From contig NZ_CAAHFG010000001.1 of assembly GCF_900890425.1 (NCBI RefSeq), positions 2,418,001 through 2,482,000 on the forward strand: a stretch of DNA of 64,000 nucleotides. The letters are read 5' to 3'. The translations under genes and the position numbers were made by a program. The notes beneath the pieces are model-generated. The model was not told the origin of the DNA, searched no databases, and saw only the letters and a program-made list of their open reading frames with translations. Below, piece after piece: positions 44,601 to 51,564 of this stretch. This stretch comes from Pontiella desulfatans (GTDB taxonomy: Bacteria > Verrucomicrobiota > Kiritimatiellia > Kiritimatiellales > Pontiellaceae). Position 1 is the stretch's first letter. Every line of letters begins with the position of its first letter.

Positions 44601-45321
44601 TCACGTCAAAGGTCACGCCGCTGATCGCGGTCCCCTGGCCCGCCAACCGGTTTTGCCCTTCGAGCGAAAAGGTTCCGGAGGTTTCGCCATTCAGGTCCAC
44701 ATCGAAAAAGGCCCATCCGGAAGTATTGTCGGGCGTATTCGGCAAACCGGTGATTTCGGCGGGGGCACCGCCGTCAACCGAAAGGCGGAGCCCGGTCGGA
44801 TCCCACCGGCCATCACTGCTGGTTGTTTGCGTGCCGGACATGATGCCAACTCGGAACTGCTGTGGCGTAGTGCTGTCGATGGTGAAAGTCAGCACCTCCG
44901 CCCAAGCCCCAACACCGCTACCCAGTGCTACGCCAATCCCGGCGAGGGCCCAATCGGCCACATCCGTCCCGCTCAGAGTGGGGTCGTCATAGGGGCCGTA
45001 GGCCGCCTGTTCACTAACGGAGCTAAACTGCGCCCCTTGCGCAAAGGTTGCCCACTCCGCGCCCGTCTGCGTGTGCTCCGACCAGCCAAGGCCATTCCCG
45101 GCACCCGCATTGTTTCCAAAAAAAAAGGTTCCGGCGCTACCGTATTCATCATTTCCGTCGGCATCGAACGATTTGCCGACACTCGTTGAGCGGAAGGCCA
45201 CCAAACCGGTTTCTTCATAGCCGGATCCATCGCCGACGACCGTAATATTGATTGCGGCGTTCGCAGCGCAGCCCATTAACCCGGCACAGATCGCCGCACG
45301 CTGCAGTTGTTTCAGTCTCAT
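41653..45321 (-). CDS. Large secreted YVTN-propeller cytochrome c peroxidase-like protein
   Basis: 1222 residues from the ATG at 45321, which has GAGGTGG upstream and starts a signal peptide ending GCAANAA. Order: module A (about 20-245), a GYDFNSDAADM-type beta-sandwich (about 245-445), a fibronectin-like domain (about 447-543), a Calx-beta-like domain (about 545-650; MVEGDSGSSLAVFRVWLS), a YVTN seven-bladed propeller (about 657-993; GALYVTAG-like repeats and VVDLTTGSV), and a di-haem cytochrome part (about 1010-1222) with CTSCH (about 1032) and CTGCH (about 1140), GPFDTPSLIEVWRTGPYLHD being typical of MauG/CcpA-type proteins. It ends after a helix with no FYRL domain. The operator-like palindrome lies 116 bp upstream. 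Confidence 0.85.
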   Translation of the reverse strand: MRLKQLQRAAICAGLMGCAANAAINITVVGDGSGYEETGLVAFRSTSVGKSFDADGNDEYGSAGTFFFGNNAGAGNGLGWSEHTQTGAEWATFAQGAQFSSVSEQAAYGPYDDPTLSGTDVADWALAGIGVALGSGVGAWAEVLTFTIDSTTPQQFRVGIMSGTQTTSSDGRWDPTGLRLSVDGGAPAEITGLPNTPDNTSGWAFFDVDLNGETSGTFSLEGQNRLAGQGTAISGVTFDVNPEAAAGMLVGYDFNSDAADMSDATVVAANMTASPLTSPMAIAFVSTVGDNSGEDAAGSAFGGTGTVGCVGIGVDDAVTGSFEDAVAGNDYISFTVTPDAGAVFQLSSITFKVTKKHVDSVDEYAVTDASGNLIGSSVIITNVVGLTGTYDGVVVDLSGTALETMTEATQFRIYAWGRGTTSTSSTLAALDKITLYGRAIAGVPPGVDNLSGVSNLLADAATLTGTLVSTGAASTQVWAYWGETDGGTNVGAWAHNADLGMLSPGDFSVQVDNLTTDTEYVYRCAASNQYGTVWSGLQSFTPSYPRISVDPAQMVEGDSGSSLAVFRVWLSRAYPEAISFTFSTADGLAGSADYEAQGDTLTFLPGETQMQIAITIWGDALDEGDEDFYFAIDSAEGAVIESGTARGVIFSDDRDFYLSPTELAADAVNGLLYIAESTAARVGVVDLANNTRLGSIDLPQHPSGLALSSDGATLYVTAGVSDGAVYVVDTASMQVTQTIPVGHTPRSPVLATGNRLYICERFLNTVAVVDLTTGSVADRIGVLREPFDAALTPDGSKLVVGNLLPHQPSTQTGVAASVSVIDTASGLVTASIVLPPGSHSLRDVAVSPDGGYAVVAHALGRYRVPANQIFRGWVNTSTLSIIDLASDTLYNTVELDDLDLGAANPWGTGFTADGGTLCIAHAGTHELSAVDWPGLLAKLSSATKNVCDDLSYLAGLRRRLPLPGNGPRDVAVVGTTVYAANYFSDSLSVADLADGQEYAAQEIEIGWVMPQTDVRLGMQLFHDATLSAQQWQSCTSCHPGGRNDGLNWDLLNDGFGNAKNAKSLLQAHYTAPTTWTGVRPNAETSVRAGIMFSHMIKWKNNEDLYLDAFLKAQQPVPSPYLVDGGLSAAAVRGETIFNARCTGCHSGDYLTDQELHDVGTGTTIDAGPFDTPSLIEVWRTGPYLHDGRAQTIRDVLEVFSHGSTAGLTETQIDDLVEYIKSL

Positions 45322-45436
45322 ATGGTTTCCACCTCTTGCTTCAAATACGGAAATGTTCATGGAGCGCACCGCCACAGCGAATCCACCCTTTTTCGGAACA
45401 TCGGTAAAAACATACCGCTTGGGGGAGAAACCCGGT

Positions 45437-45454
45437 ATCGCCGGAAAAGGGTAT
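45437..45454. promoter_or_regulatory. Operator-like palindrome, copy 4 (degenerate)
   Basis: ATCGCCGGAAAAGGGTAT, 116 bp upstream of the start at 45321. It keeps the GGGTAT half-site and the AT-x-CC edge, and it is the least symmetric of the five. Confidence 0.6.
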
Positions 45455-45604
45455 TTTGCCCCTTTTTTCCAAAGGCCGCGCCTTGTGCCATGAAAGTATA
45501 AAGCCATGTCGCTTTCACCTCGGAGACCCTGGCGCGGCACAATCGCAACCAAATTATCACAACCACTGATGATTCACACCAAAGCGGCTTCGCAGCAGAA
45601 AAAA

Positions 45605-45678
45605 TGACAGAACAATTAGGACAGAATGATTTCCTTTATGCCGTAACCATGAATTATTTTGTCCTAATTATTCTGTCA
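45605..45678. repeat. Long inverted repeat of TGACAGAA type
   Basis: TGACAGAA and AATTAGGACAGAAT on the left pair with TTTTGTCCTAATTATTCTGTCA on the right around a central loop of about 27 bases. It is followed by a CCGCGAATGAACACCAATGA stretch, another common dispersed repeat. Confidence 0.7.
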
Positions 45679-46404
45679 AAAAAAATGCACGATTTGCTTA
45701 ACCGCGAATGAACACCAATGAACACGAATTTCCCCTGCGCCCGCACCGAAAACAGTCCTGTTATTAATCGTCCTGTGAAAAAAATGGGTTGGAGGGCGAG
45801 GTTCCATCCGAGCCGCCCACCGCACCGGATCGTTATTCGCCACAAAAGAACGCAGGGAAACGCAAGGACGGGGCGGAAAGAAATCTTGGAGTGCGGCGGG
45901 AACTGAAAGGCCACGCCGCTTTAAAAACCGGTGCGGACGGTTTTGTTGGCCACACAATTGAGAAGCAATTGCGCGCATAACCACGGCATTGCTGCCGCCG
46001 CCGCTTTCCGTTGCCGGAACGCCTATCCCGCAGGTCTCCCTGGATAAGAACACACACTTCCACTGCACAACCGCCGCATTTACCGTAGAGGTACTGCCCC
46101 GGACTTCGGCATGCTGGGCAACCTCATCCACCTCCTCAGCCTTGTATGCGATTTCTGTTCGTCGGCTCACAGTTTTGATTCCTTCTTCCTCCCCACGATC
46201 CCTCGCGAGACCGCAGTTGATTTCATCTAGCGCTTCGGCTACCGTCGTTTCCAATGAAAGGAACAACGAATAGCCGGGCAACGCGCAGGGGACTCGAACC
46301 CCATAAGTTTGTGTTCATGCCAGGCGTACCCAGGGGTTAGAGGCTATCGAGAAAACGCTCGTTGAGTCAGGCAAAGCACAAGGCACTCAGCCTCATCCCT
46401 AAAC
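45679..46404. other. Repeat-rich non-coding region
   Basis: No convincing gene. It contains fragments of dispersed repeats (GAACACCAATGAACACGAAT at about 45707, a GAACGCAGGGAAACGCAAGG stretch at about 45849) and, at 46283-46299, a sequence whose complement GGGGTTCGAGTCCCC looks like a tRNA T-arm without the rest of a tRNA. A minus-strand open frame from 46281 has no family motif. Confidence 0.5.
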
Positions 46405-46411
46405 GTTGGGC
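46405..46411. other. Integron-like core site GTTGGGC
   Basis: GTTGGGC fits the GTTRRRY core of integron cassette boundaries and is directly followed by AGGAG and the ATG at 46426. Its complement GCCCAAC recurs at the end of the same gene (46923-46929). Seven bases alone are weak evidence; the paired placement is what makes it notable. Confidence 0.35.
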
Positions 46412-46425
46412 ACAGGAGATACTTA

Positions 46426-46950
46426 ATGGCAAAAAAACGTATCGATCTAGATATAGATAAGTATCAAAACATGGTTAAGAATTACCATGAAGAATCTGAC
46501 AGAGCAGCTGCTGTGCTTGCGGGAAGCTTCATTGAAGAATTCTTACGCATATTTCTCCGTGATCAATTGCGAGATGATCCAGTGGTTGATGAGATGCTTG
46601 AAGGATACGGCCCACTAGCCACATTTTCTGCGAGAATCGACATTCTGTATGCAATGGGCAACATCGATAAGGCAATACGAAGTGATCTAAATTTCATTCG
46701 AAAAATTCGCAATCATTTTGCGCACCATCCCGAGCAGACATCTTTTGATGAAAGCCCTATTCGTGATTTTTGTAGCAACCTATCAACTGCTAAAATAGGT
46801 ATTGATCAAAATGGAAAGCAACATGTTCCTCCTAATGATCGCAGGCTTCATTATCTCTTAGCTATTGGGATGATTGTTGGACAAATTCACAATGCAATGC
46901 TTAAGGAAAAAACTAAAAAATTGCCCAACAATAACGGGATAGTCGAGTAG
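46426..46950 (+). CDS. MltR-like / HEPN-motif protein, AT-rich, probably acquired
   Basis: 174 residues, plus strand, with AGGAG seven bases before the ATG. The all-alpha protein contains AVLAGSFIEEFLRIFLR, then LATFSARIDILYAMG and LNFIRKIRNHFAHHPE, the pattern of MltR-family (mannitol operon repressor-like) proteins. R-N-H-F-A-H also fits the R-x4-H motif of HEPN proteins, so an RNase or defence role is an alternative to transcriptional regulation. Base composition is clearly more AT-rich than the flanks, and the gene is isolated on the plus strand among minus-strand sulfatase genes. It is bordered by inverted GTTGGGC/GCCCAAC sites and by an IS110 element, so horizontal acquisition, possibly as a gene cassette, is likely. 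No mannitol genes are nearby. Confidence 0.75.
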   Translation: MAKKRIDLDIDKYQNMVKNYHEESDRAAAVLAGSFIEEFLRIFLRDQLRDDPVVDEMLEGYGPLATFSARIDILYAMGNIDKAIRSDLNFIRKIRNHFAHHPEQTSFDESPIRDFCSNLSTAKIGIDQNGKQHVPPNDRRLHYLLAIGMIVGQIHNAMLKEKTKKLPNNNGIVE

Positions 46951-47036
46951 GAGGGACGATGTTGCCAGTCGCGTTGCTCCTTGCCGCTTCTACGCGCGGC
47001 CTCCGCGTTGCGGTCTCGCGGCTATCCCCTGGTTCA
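46923..47036. other. Possible attC-like hairpin, interrupted at its right end
   Basis: GCCCAAC (46923-46929) overlaps the gene end. GGGATAG at 46936-46942 pairs with CTATCCC at 47022-47028, enclosing a GC-rich partly palindromic stretch. In an attC site a GTTGGGC would follow a few bases later; here GTTCATG is found instead, then the IS110-family element begins. Confidence 0.35.
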
Positions 47037-47079
47037 TGAAGCCGATGCTTGAAAAGGGGTCACCCATTAGAGGTTCCGG

Positions 47080-47523
47080 TCAAACACAAAATACCCTTCC
47101 ATGGTCGTTTCTCAACGACCTGCTTATTTCCCTTTTCGTTGATCGGTTCTACGTTAATCCCCATCGCTGAACGTTTGCTGCCATCAGGGTCTTCGTCGCG
47201 TGGTTTGCCGCGTGATTCATCACGTGGTTGTTCAGTCACCCATCTGGATCTCGGATGCCGGCGGCGAAGGCAACCACCTGCGCTTTGTGCCGCATCCCCA
47301 TTCTGCTATTGCAGAACCAGAAAACCTTCTGTACCCGTCCACCGCCCATTCAGTCAAAGTGGTTTGCCTTCGGTCCCGCATCTGCGGGTCCTCCGGGTTT
47401 CCAGACCCTTGGGGGCTGGCAACGGGGCAACCCCGTTTCAAACGATAGAGTTGGGACGCCGCCGGATTCCAATCAGAACACTGGTTTTACCAGACCCCTT
47501 TCCGGTTCCCGGCGGCATCCCGT
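47080..47523 (-). other. Structured non-coding segment 3' of the IS110 transposase
   Basis: No gene. On the minus strand this lies downstream of the transposase stop and holds many short complementary GC-rich segments. In the IS1111 branch of IS110 elements a guide (bridge/seek) RNA is encoded in this position. Whether one is made here cannot be told by eye. Confidence 0.45.
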
Positions 47524-48555
47524 TTATCCAAACATCAGCTTTTCATCAAAATCCTTTCCGTTCATTACATGCCACATCGCCTTGGCCAACTTGCAGGCCA
47601 GCGCTTTTTTCGCCTTAGGCACGCCGCTCGTTCTTTTTTTACGTTCGTACCAGGCGTGGATGCGCGGGTTGAAGCGCGCGGCATAGGTTGCGGCCTCAAC
47701 GAATGCCCATGCGAGATAACGGTTGCCGTTCTTCGCGTTGTTTTTACCCTTCTTTTTTCCGTTCGAACTGCATTCACTTTTTACCGCCCGGCAGTAGGAG
47801 GCGTAGTCGCCCGCGCTTTTGAAGCGGCTGAAATCCCCGCTCTCAAGGGCGACAAGCATTCCCAGCGCAACCCCGATTCCCGGAACCTGCTGCGCCCGTC
47901 GGTATTGCTTTGTCGGTTTTGCGACTGCCAGCACCTGCTGCTCGACCTTTTTCGCCAGGCGATCCGACTCACGGATGGCTTCAAGCAGGGTTTCGAGCTG
48001 AAGCTGAACGAATTCGTCGAGTCCGGTGGCCTGAATATCTTTTAATGTCCACTGTTCCAACTTGCGCGCACCCGGTGCATCCAGGCCATAGCGTTCGAGC
48101 AGGCCGCCGAAGCTCAGCAGCACCTGTGTCCGACGGCGCACGAACAGCTGTCTTCTGCGCAATGCATCGCGTACGGGGCGTGTTTCCTTCGGATAGATGT
48201 AGCTTTCCGGAAAGATACCCAGCCGGAGCTGCTCGGCCAGCCAGTCCGCATCCGTCAGATCGTTAGTGATCTTGATCCCCTTGTACTGCTCCATCTTCGC
48301 CGGGTTGCCCAGCTTTACATTACGGTCTTTCTCGCGAAGTCCATCGACGAACCAGTACCAGTTAAAGGTCGATTCCACGCCCAGCGCCACGATCCGATCC
48401 CAGAACGGGTCGAGCGCAGCATTGACGGCCGCAAGGTTCGCTTTCACGCGTTTGCGGAACACCGTGTTCCCCTCCTGATCACAAAGGGAGAGGAAAACAT
48501 TGTTTCCATGCAGGTCGGCACCTGCGTATAGTGCATTTGCTTTGGTCGTTTGCAT
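47524..48555 (-). CDS. IS110-family transposase
   Basis: 343 residues. The N-terminal DEDD RuvC-like nuclease part (about 8-170) starts ALYAGADLHGNNVFLSL, where the Asp of GADLHG is the first catalytic acid; EST follows at about 61. The C-terminal transposase_20 part contains QVPGIGVALGMLVALE, FKSAGDYASYCRAV and a KNGNRYLAWAFVEAA stretch, carrying the conserved Ser-containing tyrosine-recombinase-like region. Length and domain order are complete, so it may be active. It moves DNA by an RNA-guided mechanism in studied relatives. It is intact, unlike the neighbouring first IS1595 copy, and it interrupts the region directly after the MltR-like gene. Confidence 0.93.
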   Translation of the reverse strand: MQTTKANALYAGADLHGNNVFLSLCDQEGNTVFRKRVKANLAAVNAALDPFWDRIVALGVESTFNWYWFVDGLREKDRNVKLGNPAKMEQYKGIKITNDLTDADWLAEQLRLGIFPESYIYPKETRPVRDALRRRQLFVRRRTQVLLSFGGLLERYGLDAPGARKLEQWTLKDIQATGLDEFVQLQLETLLEAIRESDRLAKKVEQQVLAVAKPTKQYRRAQQVPGIGVALGMLVALESGDFSRFKSAGDYASYCRAVKSECSSNGKKKGKNNAKNGNRYLAWAFVEAATYAARFNPRIHAWYERKKRTSGVPKAKKALACKLAKAMWHVMNGKDFDEKLMFG

Positions 48556-48721
48556 AACTGCTCCTTTAGTTAGTGGTTTAACCCAAGGATAGTTTGCGCT
48601 CGACCAAGGCTTATTTCAAAGAACCTCTTTATGATTATCAGGCCGCCTAAATCGTCATTTTGGGCAAAGGGATCCTTTGATCTTTGTGTTTGATGAACTA
48701 AGGGTCATCCAAGAGGTTCCG

Positions 48722-48997
48722 AATGGCGTTGGAAAAGGCTGAGAATACAAGGGTTTGATGCAGAAGATAACGAGCGGTTTTGGGGCGCGCGGTGGTTGCC
48801 CGTTCGGCGGGGCAGGCGGGACGCCTGCGATACAGCAAGCGGCACATCGTTAGTGCGGTGCCATTTCCCGGCGGGAATGGCTTGTGCGGGAGCGGGGGCT
48901 TTCCTGCCCCCGCCGGGGACAGGAATGTCCCCGCTCCGTTTGAGCCGACCATCGATCCTGTCCATCCGGTGATTCGAAAAAGGGATCAGCCGATGAA
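48722..48997. other. Spacer between IS110 and the IS1595 array, with GC-rich hairpins
   Basis: No gene. At 48886-48937 two hairpins lie side by side: GCGGGGGC / GCCCCCGC and GGGGACAGGAATGTCCCC. These resemble dispersed PVC repeats. The rest shows no motif. Confidence 0.55.
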
Positions 48998-49005
48998 TTT
49001 TAAAA
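48998..49005. repeat. 8-bp target duplication TTTTAAAA, left copy
   Basis: The same eight bases recur at 50020-50027 and 51051-51058, flanking both IS1595-family elements. Eight bases is the duplication length known for this family. Confidence 0.85.
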
Positions 49006-50019
49006 TAGGGGTATTCACTTCGCTGGACTAAGTCTGTATCTTGTGGTTTCTTCCCCTGACCGACAGGGATATTTCCTTGAACCGAACGGGTTCCATAGCG
49101 ACTGCATTTTGTAGCAGACGGTAAAGCAGCATTCCCCGCGAGCGGGAAGTGCGCCGGTTGAAGCGGAACGTGTATTCGTCGAGATAGTATGCCAAATGCT
49201 CGTGACTTACTGCGCCCTGATGTGTTCCGCCAAGCCACCGCTTAAGCAAACTGGCGACTCGATGGCAAAGGGGGAGCAGGTTCGCGCCAACATCCTCGGA
49301 TTTCCGAACGACTTTATGGTCGTAGCCCAAAGCTCCCAAACCATTGTACCCCTTCCACCCGTCCGTCTTCACCTGCGTACCCGGATCAACCGTTTCTCGG
49401 ATGGCCCCTTCAAGGCTTTTGGATGAGGCATCGGGTATTTTTACAAGGCGAATGCGACCGACGGCCTTACCATTCTCCTGCGCCACGATCAGCACAAGGG
49501 TCTTGCCTTCGGCTCCGCGCCCCCGTTTCCCGGGCCTTGTGCCGCCTATGAAGGTTTCATCCACCTGCACGGTTCCGGCCAGTCTTTCCCGTCCCGGACG
49601 TACCATCGCCCGGCGGAGCTTGTGCAGCCACGTCCATGCGGTCTTGTAGCTTCCGAGGCCGAGAACGCGCATCAGTCCCAAGGCGCTGGCTCCGTTCTTC
49701 TGGCTTGTCACCCACCAGATCGCCCTGAACCAGGACGCCAGCGGTTTGCGGGTGCCCTCAAAGATCGTACCCGAGGTTACAGATGTTTAACGACTGCACG
49801 TCTTGCACTTGAAAAGGCCGTCTGACAGTCGCCACGACTCCCCATGGCCACAGGCCGGGCAAAGGAAGCCGTTCGGCCATCGCAATGATGCAAGATAGTC
49901 GCGACATGCTTCTTCACTTGAAAAGTTCAGTTCCAATTCTTCCAGATCCTTTGGATACGCTTCCATGAAACGTGTGTACCACAACATGTGGGTCTAGTCC
50001 ATCGAAGTGAATACCCCTA
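49006..50019 (-). mobile_element. IS1595-family element A, 1014 bp, transposase broken
   Basis: Terminal inverted repeats begin TAGGGGTATTCACTTCG at the left and are matched at the right by a copy with one mismatch in the first 24 bases. It is flanked by TTTTAAAA on both sides and abuts element B. Confidence 0.9.
49028..49966 (-). pseudogene. IS1595-family transposase with a premature stop
   Basis: The frame from the ATG at 49966 (MEAYPKDLEELELNFS) to the stop at 49028 would encode 312 residues, the same length as the intact neighbour. Codon 60, Lys in that neighbour, is TAA here (49787-49789); no frameshift was found. The N-terminal zinc ribbon (CPAC...CKTC) and the ISXO2-like DDE domain (VQVDETFIGG, KTDGWKGYNG, HLAYYLDEYTFRFNRR) are both present but on opposite sides of the stop. 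A downstream fragment of 227 residues could start at an internal ATG but lacks the DNA-binding ribbon. It diverges from copy B at many positions, so it is not a recent duplicate. Confidence 0.9.
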
Positions 50020-50027
50020 TTTTAAAA
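50020..50027. repeat. 8-bp target duplication TTTTAAAA, shared middle copy
   Basis: It lies between elements A and B and serves as the right duplication of A and the left duplication of B. It forms the centre of a longer palindrome made of the two facing ends. Confidence 0.85.
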
Positions 50028-51050
50028 TAGGGGTATCCCCTTCGCTGGACTCGGTACTACATCTTGTGTTTTGGCTTTCTCCCTCTAACCGAAAGAGCGA
50101 TTTCATTATATCCTGTATGACCCACTACGACGGCATTCTGCAACAGGCGGAAGAACAGCAAACCACGGGATCGAGACTTACGACGGTTGAAGCGAAAGGT
50201 GTATTCGTCGAGATAGTAGCCCAGATGCTCATGGCTGACAGCTCCTTGATGCGTTCCGCCCAACCATCGTTTGATCAAGCTTGCTTCCCGGTGGCACAAG
50301 GGCAGCAAATTGTCTCCAACATCCGCAGTCTTACGAATCACTTTGTGTTCATATCCCAAACCCTTCACTCCATTATAGCCCGCCCATCCATCTGTTTTAA
50401 TCAATGTCCCCGGCTCGACGGTTTCCTTTATCGCCGCCTCAAGGCTATCTGACGACGCATCCGCTATTCGCCGAAGACGGATCCGCCCGGTAGCCTTTCC
50501 CTTCTCCTGCGCAATGATCAGAACCAATGCCTTGCCTTCCGCCCCGCGCCCTCTTTTGCCTGGCTTTACCCCGCCAATGAAGGTTTCATCCACTTGAACG
50601 GTTCCCGTCAGCCTATCTTGCCCCGGTCTTACCATTGCCCGCCGCAACTTATGAAGCCACGTCCAGGCCGTTTCGTAGCTTCCCAGCCCGAGTATGCGTT
50701 TCAGGCCCAAGGCGCTGGCACCGTTCTTCTGGCCAGCTACCCACCAAATCATACGGAACCATGTGACCAGCGGTTTGCGAGTTCCCTCGAATACCGTACA
50801 GGCGATTACCGATGTCTTCCGGCTGCAATTCCTGCATTTAAACAACCCGTTCGTCAGCACCCAAACATCTGAGCCACCGCAGACCGGGCACCTGAACCCA
50901 TCCGGCCAGCGCAGCTCAAACAAGAATTTCCGACAAGCCTCTTCCGTTGAAAAATTCACCTCCAATTCTTCGAGATTCTTGGGATATGTCTCCATTCATG
51001 GATAGATACCACAACATATGGGGGCTAGTCCAGCGAAGGGGATACCCCTA
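50028..51050 (-). mobile_element. IS1595-family element B, 1023 bp, intact
   Basis: The inverted ends begin TAGGGGTATCCCCTTCGC and match perfectly over 24 bases. TTTTAAAA stands on both sides. It lies in the same orientation as element A. Confidence 0.92.
50057..50995 (-). CDS. IS1595-family transposase, intact
   Basis: 312 residues. An N-terminal zinc ribbon (about 30-60; FRCPVCGG ... CRNCSRK) precedes an ISXO2-like DDE domain with VQVDETFIGGVKPGKRGRG (first catalytic Asp in VDET), LIKTDGWAGYNG (second Asp) and SHEHLGYYLDEYTFRFNRRK (the final acidic/Asn region). It is complete and starts METYPKNLEELEV. It can probably mobilise itself and, because the ends of element A are alike but not identical, perhaps element A in trans. 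Terminal repeats lie 29 bp and 55 bp outside the gene. Confidence 0.94.
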   Translation of the reverse strand: METYPKNLEELEVNFSTEEACRKFLFELRWPDGFRCPVCGGSDVWVLTNGLFKCRNCSRKTSVIACTVFEGTRKPLVTWFRMIWWVAGQKNGASALGLKRILGLGSYETAWTWLHKLRRAMVRPGQDRLTGTVQVDETFIGGVKPGKRGRGAEGKALVLIIAQEKGKATGRIRLRRIADASSDSLEAAIKETVEPGTLIKTDGWAGYNGVKGLGYEHKVIRKTADVGDNLLPLCHREASLIKRWLGGTHQGAVSHEHLGYYLDEYTFRFNRRKSRSRGLLFFRLLQNAVVVGHTGYNEIALSVRGRKPKHKM

Positions 51051-51058
51051 TTTTAAAA
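51051..51058. repeat. 8-bp target duplication TTTTAAAA, right copy
   Basis: The third copy of TTTTAAAA, bordering element B on the right. Confidence 0.85.
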
Positions 51059-51125
51059 TTTAAAAGGAAAAGGGATTCTCGGATTTAAGTTAATGCTGTT
51101 TAGGGCGTTGTTTTTTCATCTGCAC

Positions 51126-51148
51126 AGCCGCTGATTGCGGCTATTTTT
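51126..51148 (+). terminator. Orphan terminator-like hairpin
   Basis: AGCCGC, a 5-base loop, GCGGCT and ATTTTT. On the plus strand it has the form of a Rho-independent terminator, but no plus-strand gene precedes it closely. It may protect against transcription from the IS array. Confidence 0.5.
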
Positions 51149-51177
51149 GGTTCTTCTTGGAATTTTGTGGGGATAAC

Positions 51178-51408
51178 TGTGCCAACGGCACAACACACGC
51201 GAAGCGAGGCTTGAGGAACGAAAGCAATGGAACGAAGTGGAATGGCAATAGCATGGGGCGAAGCCCTATGGTTTGGGGCATCCCCTGTTTATGCCCTGTA
51301 GGGGCCGCACAACAGCCGTCTTGTGTTGCCCATTCAGGGCAAATATTTCTCTTTCGCCAGCCCCCTTGGACTGCGTCCAAGGCTAAGTTGTGTGGTACCG
51401 TTGGCACA
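51178..51408. repeat. Palindromic MITE-like element, copy 1
   Basis: 231 bp with inverted ends TGTGCCAACGGCACAACACA and GTGTGGTACCGTTGGCACA. Inside are GCATGGGGCGAAGCCCTA and GGGCAAAT / CCAAGGCTAA blocks that recur in the element at 55344-55530, at the other end of the sulfatase gene between them. No coding function seen. Confidence 0.75.
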
Positions 51409-51564
51409 TGAGCTATGGATTGCTCCCATAAAAATCTACGTAGACCCCTAAGATTTAGGTTTCCCTGCATTTTTGTTCTCTGTGGTGGGACGATTCAAGT
51501 TAAGCCCCTAACACAAAGTATTAGCGGCCCTTACGCACGGCCTTTCATCCCCCCGGCCTAGGAA
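51409..51564. other. Short non-coding gap, nothing recognised
   Basis: AT-rich spacer between the repeat element and the stop of the modular sulfatase. No hairpin with a T-run was seen for the minus strand, so the end of that transcript is undefined. Confidence 0.5.

Larger units (their letters stand above)
47056..48721 (-). mobile_element. IS110-family insertion sequence (ends approximate)
   Basis: A transposase gene flanked on the left by about 450 bases of structured non-coding DNA and on the right by about 150 bases. GGGTCA(C/T)CCA and AGAGGTTCCG occur in the same order at 47057-47078 and 48702-48721, marking likely ends about 1.66 kb apart. IS110 elements lack long terminal inverted repeats, so the exact limits are uncertain. 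Confidence 0.7.

Noticed and set aside
45676-46281. Minus-strand open frame of about 200 codons
   Set aside because: It passes through dispersed repeats and lacks any fold motif or a good ribosome binding site.
46265-46300. A complete tRNA or tmRNA gene at the T-arm-like sequence
   Set aside because: No pairing 5' acceptor strand, anticodon arm or tag-peptide frame was found.
47089-47103. AAATACCCTTCCATGG resembling the operator
   Set aside because: Only the left half-site matches, the right half is absent, and it lies inside the IS element.
47049-47618. Plus-strand open frame over the left part of the IS110 element
   Set aside because: It overlaps the transposase gene end and is rich in Pro, Ser and Arg with no motif; the region is better seen as structured non-coding DNA.
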